Part shown: positions 8,400-17,633 of the stretch, one piece after another
Position numbering within the stretch: position 1 is the first letter of the stretch
Layout of the letters: each line of letters starts with the position of its first letter
Source of the DNA: Roseivirga sp.
Lineage (GTDB): Bacteria > Bacteroidota > Bacteroidia > Cytophagales > Cyclobacteriaceae
DNA length: 64,000 bases
Reading direction: 5' to 3'
Assembly (NCBI GenBank): GCA_029262895.1
Contig: JAJCYM010000025.1
Location: 23,310 to 87,309, forward strand
Position numbers and translations under genes: made by a program
The notes under the pieces: generated by a model
Database searches by the model: none
Seen by the model: the letters and a program-made list of their open reading frames with translations, nothing else
Told to the model about the DNA's origin: nothing

Positions 8400-9218
8400 G
8401 TGAGGTCAGTCGCTCTTATTTTACTATGCTCTTTATTCACCCTGAACCTACAGGCCCAACTGGCCAGCACTCCGCCATTGGGGCCGCGAGGGTTAGGAAT
8501 GGGAAGTATCACGGTAACACAACAAGACCAATGGTCTGTCTTCAATAATCCAGCCGGACTTACCGACCTCAAAGAAACTTCTGCGCTTTTCGGCTACCGG
8601 AGCATATTGGATTTCGCTCCATTCAATACAGTATCTGCGGGTGTTGTCTTGCCAGCACAATTCGGCACAGCTGGGGTTTCGGTCTATCGCTTTGGTGATG
8701 AACTTTTCAATAGTCAGATGCTCAGCGGGGTCATCAGTAAAAAATTAGGTATCGTTGGACTTGGAATAAAGGCCAGTTATCTCCAATTTAATGTAGAGGG
8801 ATTTGGAAGAAGAGCAGTTTTCATCGCAGATATTGGTGCAGTTGCTCAGCTGAGTCCGGAAATTACTTTCGGAGCTCACATTTCCAATTTCACGCAGTCA
8901 TCCATTTCAAATGAAACGAATGAGCGTGTTCCTACAACAATAAGATTAGGGCTTAAATATAGCCCCATAAGTAGCCTGTCCCTTCTTGTGGAAGGGGAAA
9001 AAGATGTAGACCTCACCACTGATTTAAAATTTGGTATAGAATATCAAATCATAGAAAAAGTGAAAATGAGAACAGGCTTTACAACAGAAACCAACACCCA
9101 TTCATTTGGCGCGGGAATCAAACTCAATCGATTTGAGATTGATTACGGTATCCGTATCAATCGATTCTTAGGCAACAATCATAACCTCGGACTAGTTTAC
9201 ACATTCCCTCCGAAGTGA
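8400..9218 (+). CDS. PorV/PorQ-like outer-membrane barrel protein
   Basis: A 272-residue protein beginning at GTG with a signal peptide (LILLCSLFTLNLQAQ, residues 5-19). The mature start, GPRGLGMGSITVTQQDQWSVFNNPAGL, is typical of the FadL/PorV/PorQ-type barrels of Bacteroidota, where an NPAGL sequence follows a glycine-rich first strand. Alternating strands continue to the C-terminus, LGLVYTFPPK. Its last four bases (GTGA) overlap the GTG start of the next gene, so the two are translationally coupled. PorV and PorQ take part in handling T9SS cargo at the outer membrane; whether this paralogue does so cannot be told from sequence alone. Confidence 0.65.
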   Translation: MRSVALILLCSLFTLNLQAQLASTPPLGPRGLGMGSITVTQQDQWSVFNNPAGLTDLKETSALFGYRSILDFAPFNTVSAGVVLPAQFGTAGVSVYRFGDELFNSQMLSGVISKKLGIVGLGIKASYLQFNVEGFGRRAVFIADIGAVAQLSPEITFGAHISNFTQSSISNETNERVPTTIRLGLKYSPISSLSLLVEGEKDVDLTTDLKFGIEYQIIEKVKMRTGFTTETNTHSFGAGIKLNRFEIDYGIRINRFLGNNHNLGLVYTFPPK

Positions 9219-11296
9219 GAAGGCATGCCGTCTTAGTGCTGCTAGCCATGACAATGGCTATGCAGAAGCCCTGCATTGCGCAGGCCGATGATGACTTTGA
9301 TTTAGAGCGTTTTGTCGAAGACCTCTTCAGTCTGCAAGAGGCGGACATTAATTATGCGGACTTCTATGAATCGCTATTGCTCTTATATCAAAATCCACTA
9401 AATATCAATGCTGCCTCTTCTATCGAACTCAAGAATACTTATGTGCTATCCGATCAGCAAATTAATAATTTACAGACCTATATTGAAGAAAGGGGAAAGT
9501 TGGTTACCCTCTACGAACTTCAGGTGATCGATGGGTTCAACTTCGAGACAATTCAAAAATTGTTGCCATTCATAATGGTTGATTCCAGAGAAGCTACGAC
9601 TGACACCAGGCCATTAATTCAACGCGTGCTCTCGGAAAGAAATAACTATTTCATCAGCCGTTTTGAAAGTATTTTAGAACAGAAGCGCGGTTTTTCTGCT
9701 CCACGAGAACCGGATGACACGCGTTACGCTGGCTCACCTTCAAAGCTCTATTTCAGATACCGGGTGTCAAAATCGAATGATTTCAGCTTCGGATTCACTG
9801 CCGAAAAAGACCCAGGTGAGGCCCTTGTTTGGGACGGAAAAAGCAAGCGGTACGGAATGGATTTTTGGTCAGCCCATGCCCTTGTTGAAAATCAAGGAAA
9901 ATTCAGAAAACTCATGCTTGGTGATTATCAAATGCAATTCGGTCAGGGATTGCTCTTTGGTGCAGGGTTTAGCGTGGGCAAGGGATCGGAGACTGTAAAC
10001 ACCACCCAGCGCATTTCCTTGGGCATAAGGCCCTATACCTCCGTGCTTGAATCCGGGTTTTTGAGGGGAATAGCTGCTACCTATGGGCTTTCTCCGAAAA
10101 TAGACCTTACCGCCTTCTTAAGTGGCCTGAAGCAAGATGCGACCATTCGAGAATCCGAAGGTGATGAAGGCCCGGAGACATTCTTTTCAACAGTCCGAAC
10201 CTCCGGTTTCCATCGTACAGCAGCAGAACTTAGTAATCGAAGAAATATAACTGAGAGAGTATATGGTCTGAATATCACTGCCAACCCACACCGCCAGATC
10301 TCCTTCGGAACAACGGTCGTTTGGAGTCAATTTGACGTACCCGTGCAGCCAAGCCAACAGCTTTACCGGAATTTTGAGTTTAGGGGCAAATCAAATCTTA
10401 ATGCTAGCATATATTTGAGTTATTACTGGCAAGGCTTTTCATTATTCACAGAAGGAGCTATTTCCAAAAGTGGGGGATTCGGGGGAGTTGCGGGTTTTAC
10501 AAAAAACCTGACCTCAAGGTTGGCGCTCTCTATGGTGCTTAGAAATTACGGCATCAACTTTCACACTTTCAGAGGAACAGCCTTTGGTGAAAACAGCAGA
10601 AACATTAATGAGAAAGGAGTCTATTGGGGAATAAAGTACGTGCTAAGCGACAAGTTATGGCTGTCTGCCTACTATGATACTTTTTCATTCCCTTTTTTGA
10701 AATTTAGAGTAAATGCACCCTCCACCGGCTACGACTATCTTATAAGAATCAATTATAACCCGAGAAGGCAGGCAAGAATTTATGCACAACTCAGAAGTGA
10801 AACAAAGGAAACCAACGCCATCAATCCCGACACTGGAAAGACTATCGTCTTACCGGGCACAAAGAATCAGTATATAATTAATGTCGAATTTAATGCAGGG
10901 TTCGATGTTCGGCTGAAGTCAAGGGTGCAATGGAGTAATTATATGCTGAACAATGAAACAACACAGGGTGCTGCATTTATTCAGGATGCCAGTTATAAAT
11001 TCAAGAGCTGGAGCTTCAGTGGACGCATGGCTTTCTTTGACACCAAAGGAAGTCAAAACAGGCAATACGCCTACGAAAGAGATGTGCTATATGCTTTCTC
11101 CATTCCCGCTTATAGCGGAAGAGGTGTCCGCAACTACCTGCTCATCCAATATAAGGCAGCTCGAAAACTGGAGCTTTGGGCGCGCATTGCAAGAACCACC
11201 TTCTACGATCGTCAGGAAATTGGCACGGGATTGGAGAGGATTGAGGGAGATAAACGGACTGAAGTTAAATTTCAAGTACGGTACAAACTGAAATAA
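9215..11296 (+). CDS. Helix-hairpin-helix and beta-barrel outer-membrane protein
   Basis: A 693-residue protein starting at GTG, with the signal peptide VLVLLAMTMAMQKPCIAQ. Residues about 50-115 hold two helix-hairpin-helix units like those of ComEA (LNINAASSIELKNTYVLSDQQ, and TLYELQVIDGFNFETIQKLLPF). From about residue 150 to the end the protein is rich in aromatic-alternating strands, consistent with a large outer-membrane barrel (RGVRNYLLIQYKAARKLELW). This combination is found in many Bacteroidota and is annotated only as a helix-hairpin-helix protein. It overlaps the preceding PorV/PorQ-like gene by four bases. A role in DNA contact or uptake is suggested by the N-terminal part but is not shown. 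Confidence 0.7.
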   Translation: MRRHAVLVLLAMTMAMQKPCIAQADDDFDLERFVEDLFSLQEADINYADFYESLLLLYQNPLNINAASSIELKNTYVLSDQQINNLQTYIEERGKLVTLYELQVIDGFNFETIQKLLPFIMVDSREATTDTRPLIQRVLSERNNYFISRFESILEQKRGFSAPREPDDTRYAGSPSKLYFRYRVSKSNDFSFGFTAEKDPGEALVWDGKSKRYGMDFWSAHALVENQGKFRKLMLGDYQMQFGQGLLFGAGFSVGKGSETVNTTQRISLGIRPYTSVLESGFLRGIAATYGLSPKIDLTAFLSGLKQDATIRESEGDEGPETFFSTVRTSGFHRTAAELSNRRNITERVYGLNITANPHRQISFGTTVVWSQFDVPVQPSQQLYRNFEFRGKSNLNASIYLSYYWQGFSLFTEGAISKSGGFGGVAGFTKNLTSRLALSMVLRNYGINFHTFRGTAFGENSRNINEKGVYWGIKYVLSDKLWLSAYYDTFSFPFLKFRVNAPSTGYDYLIRINYNPRRQARIYAQLRSETKETNAINPDTGKTIVLPGTKNQYIINVEFNAGFDVRLKSRVQWSNYMLNNETTQGAAFIQDASYKFKSWSFSGRMAFFDTKGSQNRQYAYERDVLYAFSIPAYSGRGVRNYLLIQYKAARKLELWARIARTTFYDRQEIGTGLERIEGDKRTEVKFQVRYKLK

Positions 11297-11349
11297 ACAT
11301 GGTTAACCTGGGTTTGACCATTCGAAAATAAGCGGTTGCAGCCCCCATT

Positions 11350-11357
11350 TATCTTTG
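11350..11357 (+). promoter_or_regulatory. Promoter -7 box of the M1 peptidase gene
   Basis: TATCTTTG at 11350-11357 matches TAnnTTTG exactly, 37 bases before the ATG at 11395. No TTTG at the expected -33 spacing was found, so the promoter call rests on the -7 box alone. Confidence 0.5.
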
Positions 11358-11394
11358 ATATTTTAAGCGAATAATTGAAAAGCACATATCCAAC

Positions 11395-13284
11395 ATGAGA
11401 AAATTAAGCATAATTCTAACCGCCCTTCTTGTTTGTGGTTTAGGCTCAAACGTCTTTGGCCAGGGAAAAGCCAGCAGGCAAGACAATGAGCGCTGGCAAC
11501 AACGTGTTAATTACACTATGGAGATTGACATGGATGTCAATACTAATAAATATCAGGGCAAACAAAAGCTTGAATACACCAACAATTCTCCTGACGTATT
11601 AGACAGGGTCTATTATCACCTTTACTTCAATGCTTTCCAGCCAGGTTCTATGATGGATGTGCGTTCCAGAACAATTACTGATCCCGATGGACGAGTCAAG
11701 GATAGAATATCCAAATTAAACGAGGATGAAATAGGCTACCAAAAAATCCAATCTCTCAAACAAAATGGACGAGATGTAAAATTCTCTACCGAGGGAACCA
11801 TTCTAGAAGTAATGCTCAATATACCAATCAAATCAGGTGAAACTACCACTTTTGACATGGTATGGGAGGCACAGGTGCCTGTGCAGATCAGAAGAACCGG
11901 AAGAGATAATGCTGAAGGAATTAGATATTCCATGGCCCAATGGTTCCCAAAACTCAGCGAGTATGATTATCAAGGCTGGCATGCCAATCCGTACATCGGA
12001 AGAGAATTTTATGGGGTTTGGGGAGACTTTGATGTCAAAATCTCGATTGATAAAGACTATGTCTTAGGTGGCACAGGCTATTTGCAAAATCCGCAAGAAA
12101 TCGGCCATGGTTACGAAAGGCCTGGACAACAGTTGAATCAAAAAGTTCAGAATGGAAAACTAACATGGCACTTCAAAGCACCTAATGTGCATGACTTTAT
12201 GTGGGCAGCGGACCCGGATTATGTACATGAAACAAGAACCATGGCAAATGGTACTGTCTTGCATTTCTTTCATCAGGATGGACAAAATGATGAAAACTGG
12301 AAAATGTTACCAGACCTTACCGTAAGAGCCTTCGAATATGCCAATGCTAATTTCGGTCAGTATCCCTATGATCAGTTTACTGTGATTCAGGGAGGTGACG
12401 GAGGTATGGAATACCCCATGTCGACTTTGATTAACGGATCAAGGGGTAATCCATTAGGTGTAACCATTCATGAATTTATGCATGACTGGTACCATGGTGT
12501 CCTCGGAAGCAATGAAAGCTTACACCCTTGGATGGATGAAGGTTTTACTTCTTACGCTTCAGGGAGAATCGGAGCCCACCTAAGAGGAACTATTCCTGAC
12601 CAAACCGATTTATCAAAACTGGGTTCACCTTTCAGTCAGGGAAGTTACTTAAGGTCAGCTCAAAGTGGTTTCGAAGAAGCACTAAGCACGCACTCCGATC
12701 ATTACGATCGGAACGGAATTTACGGTGCTGCTGCATATGGTAAAGGAGCCGTGTGGATGTCCCAGATGGGCTACGTAATGGGCGAAGAGAACCGTGATAA
12801 AGCTTTATTACAATACTTCGAAGACTGGAAATTCAAACATCCAAATCCTAATGACCTGATCAGATCATTCGAAAAAGTATCTAATCTGGAGCTTGATTGG
12901 TACAATGAGTACTTTGTGTTTACCACTAAACAAATTGACTACGGAGTAAAGAATGTCACGAAAGAAGGCGATAAAACTAAGGTCTCACTTGAGAAAGTTA
13001 AGCAGATGCCTATGCCAGTGGACATGGTGGTGACATATAAAGATGGAACCAAGGAAGTCCATTATATGGCCTTAAGAATTATGCGTGGTGAAAAACCTGC
13101 AGAAACAACAGATAAGAGAATTGTGCACCCTGATTGGCCTTGGACTAACCCAACCTATGAATTGACTATAGATAGACCTATAGAAGACATCGTCTCTATT
13201 GAAATTGACCCTTCTGGAAGAATGGCAGATGTCAATAGAGAAAACAACAAATGGGAAGCTCCTGAGGTGAAAATTAAGAAATAG
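11395..13284 (+). CDS. Secreted M1-family metallopeptidase
   Basis: A 629-residue exported aminopeptidase-type zinc protease. The signal peptide is LSIILTALLVCGLGSNVFGQ (residues 4-23). The gluzincin site is complete: H359-E-F-M-H363, then exactly 18 residues to the third zinc ligand E382 in WMDEGFTSYA. The substrate-recognition loop before it reads GGDGGMEYPM, a variant of the M1 GxMEN motif. The N-terminal beta domain (about 35-250) has the M1 look (YHLYFNAFQPGSM). No T9SS C-terminal domain is present, so it is probably periplasmic or anchored by other means. A strong hairpin terminator follows 28 bases after the stop. Confidence 0.92.
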   Translation: MRKLSIILTALLVCGLGSNVFGQGKASRQDNERWQQRVNYTMEIDMDVNTNKYQGKQKLEYTNNSPDVLDRVYYHLYFNAFQPGSMMDVRSRTITDPDGRVKDRISKLNEDEIGYQKIQSLKQNGRDVKFSTEGTILEVMLNIPIKSGETTTFDMVWEAQVPVQIRRTGRDNAEGIRYSMAQWFPKLSEYDYQGWHANPYIGREFYGVWGDFDVKISIDKDYVLGGTGYLQNPQEIGHGYERPGQQLNQKVQNGKLTWHFKAPNVHDFMWAADPDYVHETRTMANGTVLHFFHQDGQNDENWKMLPDLTVRAFEYANANFGQYPYDQFTVIQGGDGGMEYPMSTLINGSRGNPLGVTIHEFMHDWYHGVLGSNESLHPWMDEGFTSYASGRIGAHLRGTIPDQTDLSKLGSPFSQGSYLRSAQSGFEEALSTHSDHYDRNGIYGAAAYGKGAVWMSQMGYVMGEENRDKALLQYFEDWKFKHPNPNDLIRSFEKVSNLELDWYNEYFVFTTKQIDYGVKNVTKEGDKTKVSLEKVKQMPMPVDMVVTYKDGTKEVHYMALRIMRGEKPAETTDKRIVHPDWPWTNPTYELTIDRPIEDIVSIEIDPSGRMADVNRENNKWEAPEVKIKK

Positions 13285-13288
13285 CAGC

Positions 13289-14203
13289 TTGTCTTTTCCA
13301 CAAACATTCATAAAAAAGAGCTCGATTACCGGGCTCTTTTTCTTTTTGCTCTTTCCTGTTCTATGCTTCTCGCAAAACAGTGAATTCATCCTTACCAGCA
13401 GTAATGGAGATAGTCGACATCCTTATTGGTCTCCTAATGGTGAACAGATTGTTTTTGAATCCAACCGGGATGGTGATTGGGAGCTCTATGTGATCAATTC
13501 TGATGGCACAAATGAACAACAGCTAACCGATAACAGCTTTGACGACAGAAACCCAAGTTGGCATCCCACCCGAAGTCAGATCCTATTCGAATCAAATCGG
13601 TCCGGAAAGTTTGAATTGTTCACCATAAACGTGAATTCCAAAAAAGTAAAAAAAATATCACTCCACAATTTTGAATTTGAACCCACTACTGCTCGGTTTT
13701 CTCCTAATGGTCGATTCATCATTTTTTCAGCTCAGATGAAAAAAGACGAACCCAATTTAAACCTGTTTCTGATCTCTAATAAGGGTGGCAGGGTAAAACA
13801 ACTCACCTATGATAAGACCCGATCATTTTATGCGTCCTGGGCTCCTGATAGCAGGCAAGTTGTTTTCTTTTCTCGGAGAGATACAAACGGAGAAAATGAC
13901 GAGCTGTATAGGATGTCCATTTTCAATCCAAATGCAGCCGTAAGATTAACCTACTTTGAGATGAATGACTTCTGCCCCAATTGGTCTCCAAATGGCAAAC
14001 GTATAGTTTTTTCCAGGTCAGTAAAAGATGCCCGTCCGGAGTTGCAAATGATCAATTCAGATGGTAGTGGATTAACGCAGCTCACCTTCACTTTGAATGA
14101 GGGAGAAACACAGGCAGCTTGGTCTCCTGATAATAAGAGGATAGCCTATGCAGGGTACCGAAACGGGAGCTATCAGATCTGCATTTTGAAGGTTGACCAA
14201 TGA
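13289..14203 (+). CDS. TolB-like six-bladed PD40/WD40 propeller protein, exported
   Basis: A 304-residue protein starting at TTG, four bases after the M1 peptidase stop. The signal peptide has KK followed by SSITGLFFFLLFPVLCFSQ. The mature protein is made of about six PD40-type repeats with the core S(W/F)SPNGxxIxFxS, for example HPYWSPNGEQIVFES, ARFSPNGRFIIFSA and AAWSPDNKRIAYAG, as in the beta-propeller of TolB. TolB's N-terminal domain is absent, so it is not a complete TolB. No in-frame ATG exists near the start. The hairpin terminator at 13312-13341 lies inside the signal-peptide codons, which makes the expression of this gene puzzling. Confidence 0.7.
   Translation: MSFPQTFIKKSSITGLFFFLLFPVLCFSQNSEFILTSSNGDSRHPYWSPNGEQIVFESNRDGDWELYVINSDGTNEQQLTDNSFDDRNPSWHPTRSQILFESNRSGKFELFTINVNSKKVKKISLHNFEFEPTTARFSPNGRFIIFSAQMKKDEPNLNLFLISNKGGRVKQLTYDKTRSFYASWAPDSRQVVFFSRRDTNGENDELYRMSIFNPNAAVRLTYFEMNDFCPNWSPNGKRIVFSRSVKDARPELQMINSDGSGLTQLTFTLNEGETQAAWSPDNKRIAYAGYRNGSYQICILKVDQ
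13312..13341 (+). terminator. Rho-independent terminator after the M1 peptidase
   Basis: AAAAAGAGC pairs with GCTCTTTTT, extended inward by UCG with CGG (one G-U pair), leaving a loop of about 5 bases and a run of T interrupted once. It is a textbook intrinsic terminator, placed 28 bases after the peptidase stop but inside the first 18 codons of the TolB-like reading frame. Confidence 0.8.
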
Positions 14204-14369
14204 AAGCTTCGCAGCTGACTTAATTAATCCCATGTCAGCTTTCTGAATTGATCAAGGTCATTTAAATAATCTCAGTCCTTTTTATCTCATAAAATCAGAC
14301 CTTATAAGAATTAGTCTTCATGGAAAAGATTTAAAATCTGTAACTTGATTAGAAACCATTACTCCTATC

Positions 14370-14843
14370 ATGGCAAATTACAAACTCAATATCAACAATG
14401 AGCCCTATGAGGTCGAAGCTGAGCCTCAAACTCCCCTGCTTTGGGTAATCAGAGATGAAGTAGGGCTTACGGGCACAAAGTTTGGCTGCGGCATTGCGCA
14501 ATGCGGGGCTTGCACCGTCCACCTCAATGGGACAGCCGTACGATCATGCAGTATCCCAGTATCCGCGGCTTCCGGACAGCAACTTACCACGATTGAAGGC
14601 TTATCGGATGACAATAGCCATCCGGTTCAACAAGCATGGTTAGATGTACAAGCACCCCAATGTGGTTATTGCCAATCAGGTCAGATAATGTCGGCCGCAG
14701 CTTTATTGGAGAAAAATCCCAAGCCAACGGATGCTGATATAGACCAGGCCATGGCCGGCAATATTTGCCGTTGTGGCACTTACCATCGGATCAGAAAAGC
14801 AATTCACACCGCCTCAAATAACATCAGCAATGGAAGCAAGTAA
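14370..14843 (+). CDS. (2Fe-2S)-binding subunit of a xanthine-dehydrogenase-family oxidoreductase (IorA-like)
   Basis: A 157-residue iron-sulfur subunit. The N-terminal plant-ferredoxin-like domain binds one 2Fe-2S cluster through C40, C45, C48 and C60 ([17 protein letters not shown]). The C-terminal helical domain binds a second through C98, C101, C133 and C135 ([22 protein letters not shown]). The length and order match the small subunit of isoquinoline 1-oxidoreductase-type enzymes. The next gene encodes the molybdopterin subunit and overlaps it by 14 bases, so the pair forms a heterodimer without a FAD subunit. It has no signal peptide of its own and would travel with the Tat-signalled partner. 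Substrate unknown. Confidence 0.92.
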   Translation: MANYKLNINNEPYEVEAEPQTPLLWVIRDEVGLTGTKFGCGIAQCGACTVHLNGTAVRSCSIPVSAASGQQLTTIEGLSDDNSHPVQQAWLDVQAPQCGYCQSGQIMSAAALLEKNPKPTDADIDQAMAGNICRCGTYHRIRKAIHTASNNISNGSK

Positions 14844-16998
14844 AATCAATCGTAGAAAATTTATGAAACTGGCCGGTATGTCCGGAGCAGTGCTCGCCAT
14901 TGGATTTGATTCCTTCGCTTTTGGCAAACCCGGAACGCTTAAGAGGTTAATGGCTGAAGACTTTGTGACAGGCACACCTCTAAACCCTTTTGTGGTAATT
15001 GCTGAGGATGGAACCATCACCATTATGGCCACAGTACCCGAGCTTGGTCAAGGCATTTTTCAAGCCATCCCGGCCATAATTGCCGAAGAGCTCGAAGTGG
15101 ATATGAACCAGGTCACCATAGTCAAATCCAGTGCCTCGAGAAAATATGGTAGACAATCCATCGGAGGCAGTCGCAGTGTAAGAAGTCTTTATCAGCCTAT
15201 GCGCCAATTGGGAGCAGCCACTAAGGAGGTATTATTAGAAGCAGCAGCTCAACAGTGGGGTGTTTCAAAAGATCAGTGCTATGCCAAATCTGGTTTAGTA
15301 CATCGACAAGGCTCTGGAGAAACCCTGGCCTATCAAGATTTGGTGGCTAGTGCTGCAAATATTGAAGTACCCAAAAAGCCACGACTAAAGCCCAAAAAGG
15401 ATTTTAAAATTATTGGCAAGGCCACCGAAAGAACAGACCTGCCGCACAAAGTGAATGGCAAAGCTGATTACGGTATTGATGCCCAACCTGATGGGCTGCT
15501 TTATGCTACTATTGAAAGATGCCCTACCCTTCAAGGCAAGATATTGAGCTTTGATAAAGAAGCAGCCATGGCTGTTAAGGGCGTTAAAGAGGTGATGACA
15601 GTCACCAGAACAGTGTATGGTAAAAAGAACACTGGAGTAGCAGTGATTGCAGAAAATTTCTATGCTGCAATGCAAGGGCGCAAAAAGCTGAACATCAAAT
15701 GGGACAATGCTGAATTCAAGAAGGTTTCCAGCAAGAGTTATTTTGATGACATGAAGAAATTGGCAAAAGAAGACGGCTTGAGCCATAAAGATCAAGGCGA
15801 TTTTGATGTCAGCTTCGCCAGTGCAGCGGACAAACTGGATGTTGTCTATGAGCAACCTCATCAATCGCATTCCTGTATGGAACCGATGAATGCCACCGTA
15901 CACGTTCGTGAAAACAATACAGTCGAAGTTTGGGCCCCAAGCCAAAGCCCGCAAGTGCAACGTCAATTCGCAAGAAATTTGGGTATACCAGAAAACGAAG
16001 CTGAAGAAAAAATTAAGGTTCATCTACCCTTTTTGGGTGGTGGTTTTGGCAGGCGTTCAATGAATGATCCCCTGGAAGAGTGTTTTCAAATATCAAACAC
16101 ACTCAAAAAGCCAGTCAAACTTATCTGGTCTCGGGAGGACGATACAGCTCAGGGACCTTTCCGTCAAGGCACGGTACACGCCATGAAGGCTTCATTCGAT
16201 AACAGTGGGAAAGCCACAGGAATACAGCATAAAATGGTCAGCCAGGCCATTACTACCCAATCCCGCTCATCTAACGGAAAAATCCCATTTGAGGTAATGG
16301 AGGGTATCAATACTCATTATGACTTCAAGAATTACTCCATTCAATACGGAGAATATAAAAGTCAAATTCCTATCCATTGGTGGCGTTCAGTTTTTGGCTC
16401 GACCAATGGATTTGCCCATGAAGCGTTTATTGATGAGGTGGCTGTTAAAGCCAAGGCAGACCCCTTGCAGTTCAGGAAGGAGAAATTAAAATCTGAGCCT
16501 CGTCAGGTCAAAGTTCTGGAACGACTGGAAAAGGAGTCGAATTGGAGCAAAAAACTTGGCAATAATGAGGGCAAAGGATTGGCTATTGTGGAAAGCTTTG
16601 GCAGTATAGTGGCCCATGCGGTTTTCCTCAAAAGAGAAGGTGGTGGAGTGATTATTTCCAAAGTAGTCTCAGTCGTGGATTGCGGGGTTTTCGTCAACCC
16701 AGACCAAGCGAGGGCACAAACAGAGGGCAATATCATTTATGGATTGACCGCTGCACTCAAAGGCGCCATCACCTTTAAAGATGGTGCTGCCGAGCAGTCC
16801 AACTTTGACAATTATGGCATGCTGCGAATCAATGAGGCACCTCGTGATATTCAGGTTCACTTGATGGACAATGACGAAGCACCTGGCGGTATGGGCGAGC
16901 CGGGCTTACCTCCTATCGCACCAGCGCTAGTTAATGCGGTGGCCAATTTAACCGGAAAACGGATAAGGAAATTACCATTTGATTTGCAGGAGGTTTAG
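14830..16998 (+). CDS. Molybdopterin-binding subunit of a xanthine-dehydrogenase-family oxidoreductase (IorB-like), Tat-exported
   Basis: A 722-residue large subunit. The N-terminus has a twin-arginine signal ([13 protein letters not shown] and a following hydrophobic stretch). Motifs of the aldehyde oxidase/xanthine dehydrogenase fold are visible: [31 protein letters not shown] and, near the end, [18 protein letters not shown] with the active-site glutamate (GEPG). I chose ATG 14830, because the frame upstream lies inside the small-subunit gene and the Tat signal then starts at residue 6. The two-subunit layout resembles isoquinoline 1-oxidoreductase, which passes electrons to a cytochrome or azurin. 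The substrate cannot be inferred. A MITE-like element follows 10 bases after the stop. Confidence 0.92.
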   Translation: MEASKINRRKFMKLAGMSGAVLAIGFDSFAFGKPGTLKRLMAEDFVTGTPLNPFVVIAEDGTITIMATVPELGQGIFQAIPAIIAEELEVDMNQVTIVKSSASRKYGRQSIGGSRSVRSLYQPMRQLGAATKEVLLEAAAQQWGVSKDQCYAKSGLVHRQGSGETLAYQDLVASAANIEVPKKPRLKPKKDFKIIGKATERTDLPHKVNGKADYGIDAQPDGLLYATIERCPTLQGKILSFDKEAAMAVKGVKEVMTVTRTVYGKKNTGVAVIAENFYAAMQGRKKLNIKWDNAEFKKVSSKSYFDDMKKLAKEDGLSHKDQGDFDVSFASAADKLDVVYEQPHQSHSCMEPMNATVHVRENNTVEVWAPSQSPQVQRQFARNLGIPENEAEEKIKVHLPFLGGGFGRRSMNDPLEECFQISNTLKKPVKLIWSREDDTAQGPFRQGTVHAMKASFDNSGKATGIQHKMVSQAITTQSRSSNGKIPFEVMEGINTHYDFKNYSIQYGEYKSQIPIHWWRSVFGSTNGFAHEAFIDEVAVKAKADPLQFRKEKLKSEPRQVKVLERLEKESNWSKKLGNNEGKGLAIVESFGSIVAHAVFLKREGGGVIISKVVSVVDCGVFVNPDQARAQTEGNIIYGLTAALKGAITFKDGAAEQSNFDNYGMLRINEAPRDIQVHLMDNDEAPGGMGEPGLPPIAPALVNAVANLTGKRIRKLPFDLQEV

Positions 16999-17008
16999 CC
17001 CCCTCCAT

Positions 17009-17136
17009 GAGGCTGCCTCAAAAGTCCGTCTCGTCATTCTCGCGAAAGCGGGAATCCCCGAATCTGAACCGTGAAGCTACATTGAGATTCCCATTTTCAT
17101 GGGAATGACGGTTTTTTTGACTTTTGAGACAGCCTC
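17009..17136. repeat. MITE-like element with 18-bp terminal inverted repeats
   Basis: GAGGCTGCCTCAAAAGTC at 17009-17026 is mirrored by GACTTTTGAGACAGCCTC at 17119-17136 (17 of 18 positions complementary). Nested inside are two smaller palindromes, CATTCTCGCGAAAGCGGGAAT on the left and ATTCCCATTTTCATGGGAAT on the right. The 128-bp unit holds no reading frame. It lies between the oxidoreductase operon and the DoxX-like gene and would fold as one long hairpin, so it may also end transcription. Confidence 0.75.
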
Positions 17137-17168
17137 TCTAATTCACCAATTGAATCAGACCTCTTAAC

Positions 17169-17519
17169 ATGAACAACTCCTCCCTCTACTTTATGGGTGG
17201 CCTTTATATCCTGGCCGGCCTTGCGCACTTTTGGAAGCCCAGCGCATATCTCAAAATCATGCCTTCTTATCTTCCCTACCATTTGGAGTTGGTCTATCTC
17301 AGCGGTGCGCTTGAAGTTCTATTTGGCATTCTCTTGCTCCTCCCCCAAACCCAACAAATTGGAGCATGGGGCATCATTGCCGTATTGCTTGGCGTATTTC
17401 CTGCTAACATTAACATGTTGGTAAAGAACAAATCCAAAAAACTGTCCTGGATTATTGGACTGTGGGCCAGATTACCGACTCAAGGCCTACTCGTGTATTG
17501 GGCATGGATGTTCACCTAA
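17169..17519 (+). CDS. DoxX-like small membrane protein
   Basis: A 116-residue protein with four predicted membrane helices: about residues 5-22 (YFMGGLYILAGLAHFW), 40-60 (LVYLSGALEVLFGILLLL), 65-82 (IGAWGIIAVLLGVFPANIN) and 93-114 (LSWIIGLWARLPTQGLLVYW). The sequence AGLAHFWKP near the start and SGALEVLFGILLL in the second helix are typical of DoxX-like proteins. Their function in Bacteroidota is mostly unknown; related proteins take part in quinone or redox chemistry. It stands alone between the MITE-like element and the phosphoesterase gene. The ATG is the first in-frame start after the repeat. Confidence 0.75.
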   Translation: MNNSSLYFMGGLYILAGLAHFWKPSAYLKIMPSYLPYHLELVYLSGALEVLFGILLLLPQTQQIGAWGIIAVLLGVFPANINMLVKNKSKKLSWIIGLWARLPTQGLLVYWAWMFT

Positions 17520-17633
17520 TCAACGACTGTGAATCACGGGCAAGGCCATATTTTCTTTATAAAACACTACCCTTTTATGCATTTAAACTCTAACTTATTC
17601 TCTGTAAAATTTAATTAACTTTTGTGCCTTTCT

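Noticed and set aside
14213..14240. Inverted repeat AGCTGAC/GTCAGCT after the TolB-like gene
   Set aside because: Seven-base stem with a 14-base loop and no T tract; too weak to call.
15385..16023. Minus-strand frame of 212 codons opposite the molybdopterin subunit
   Set aside because: Antisense to a well supported enzyme gene; no recognisable motif.
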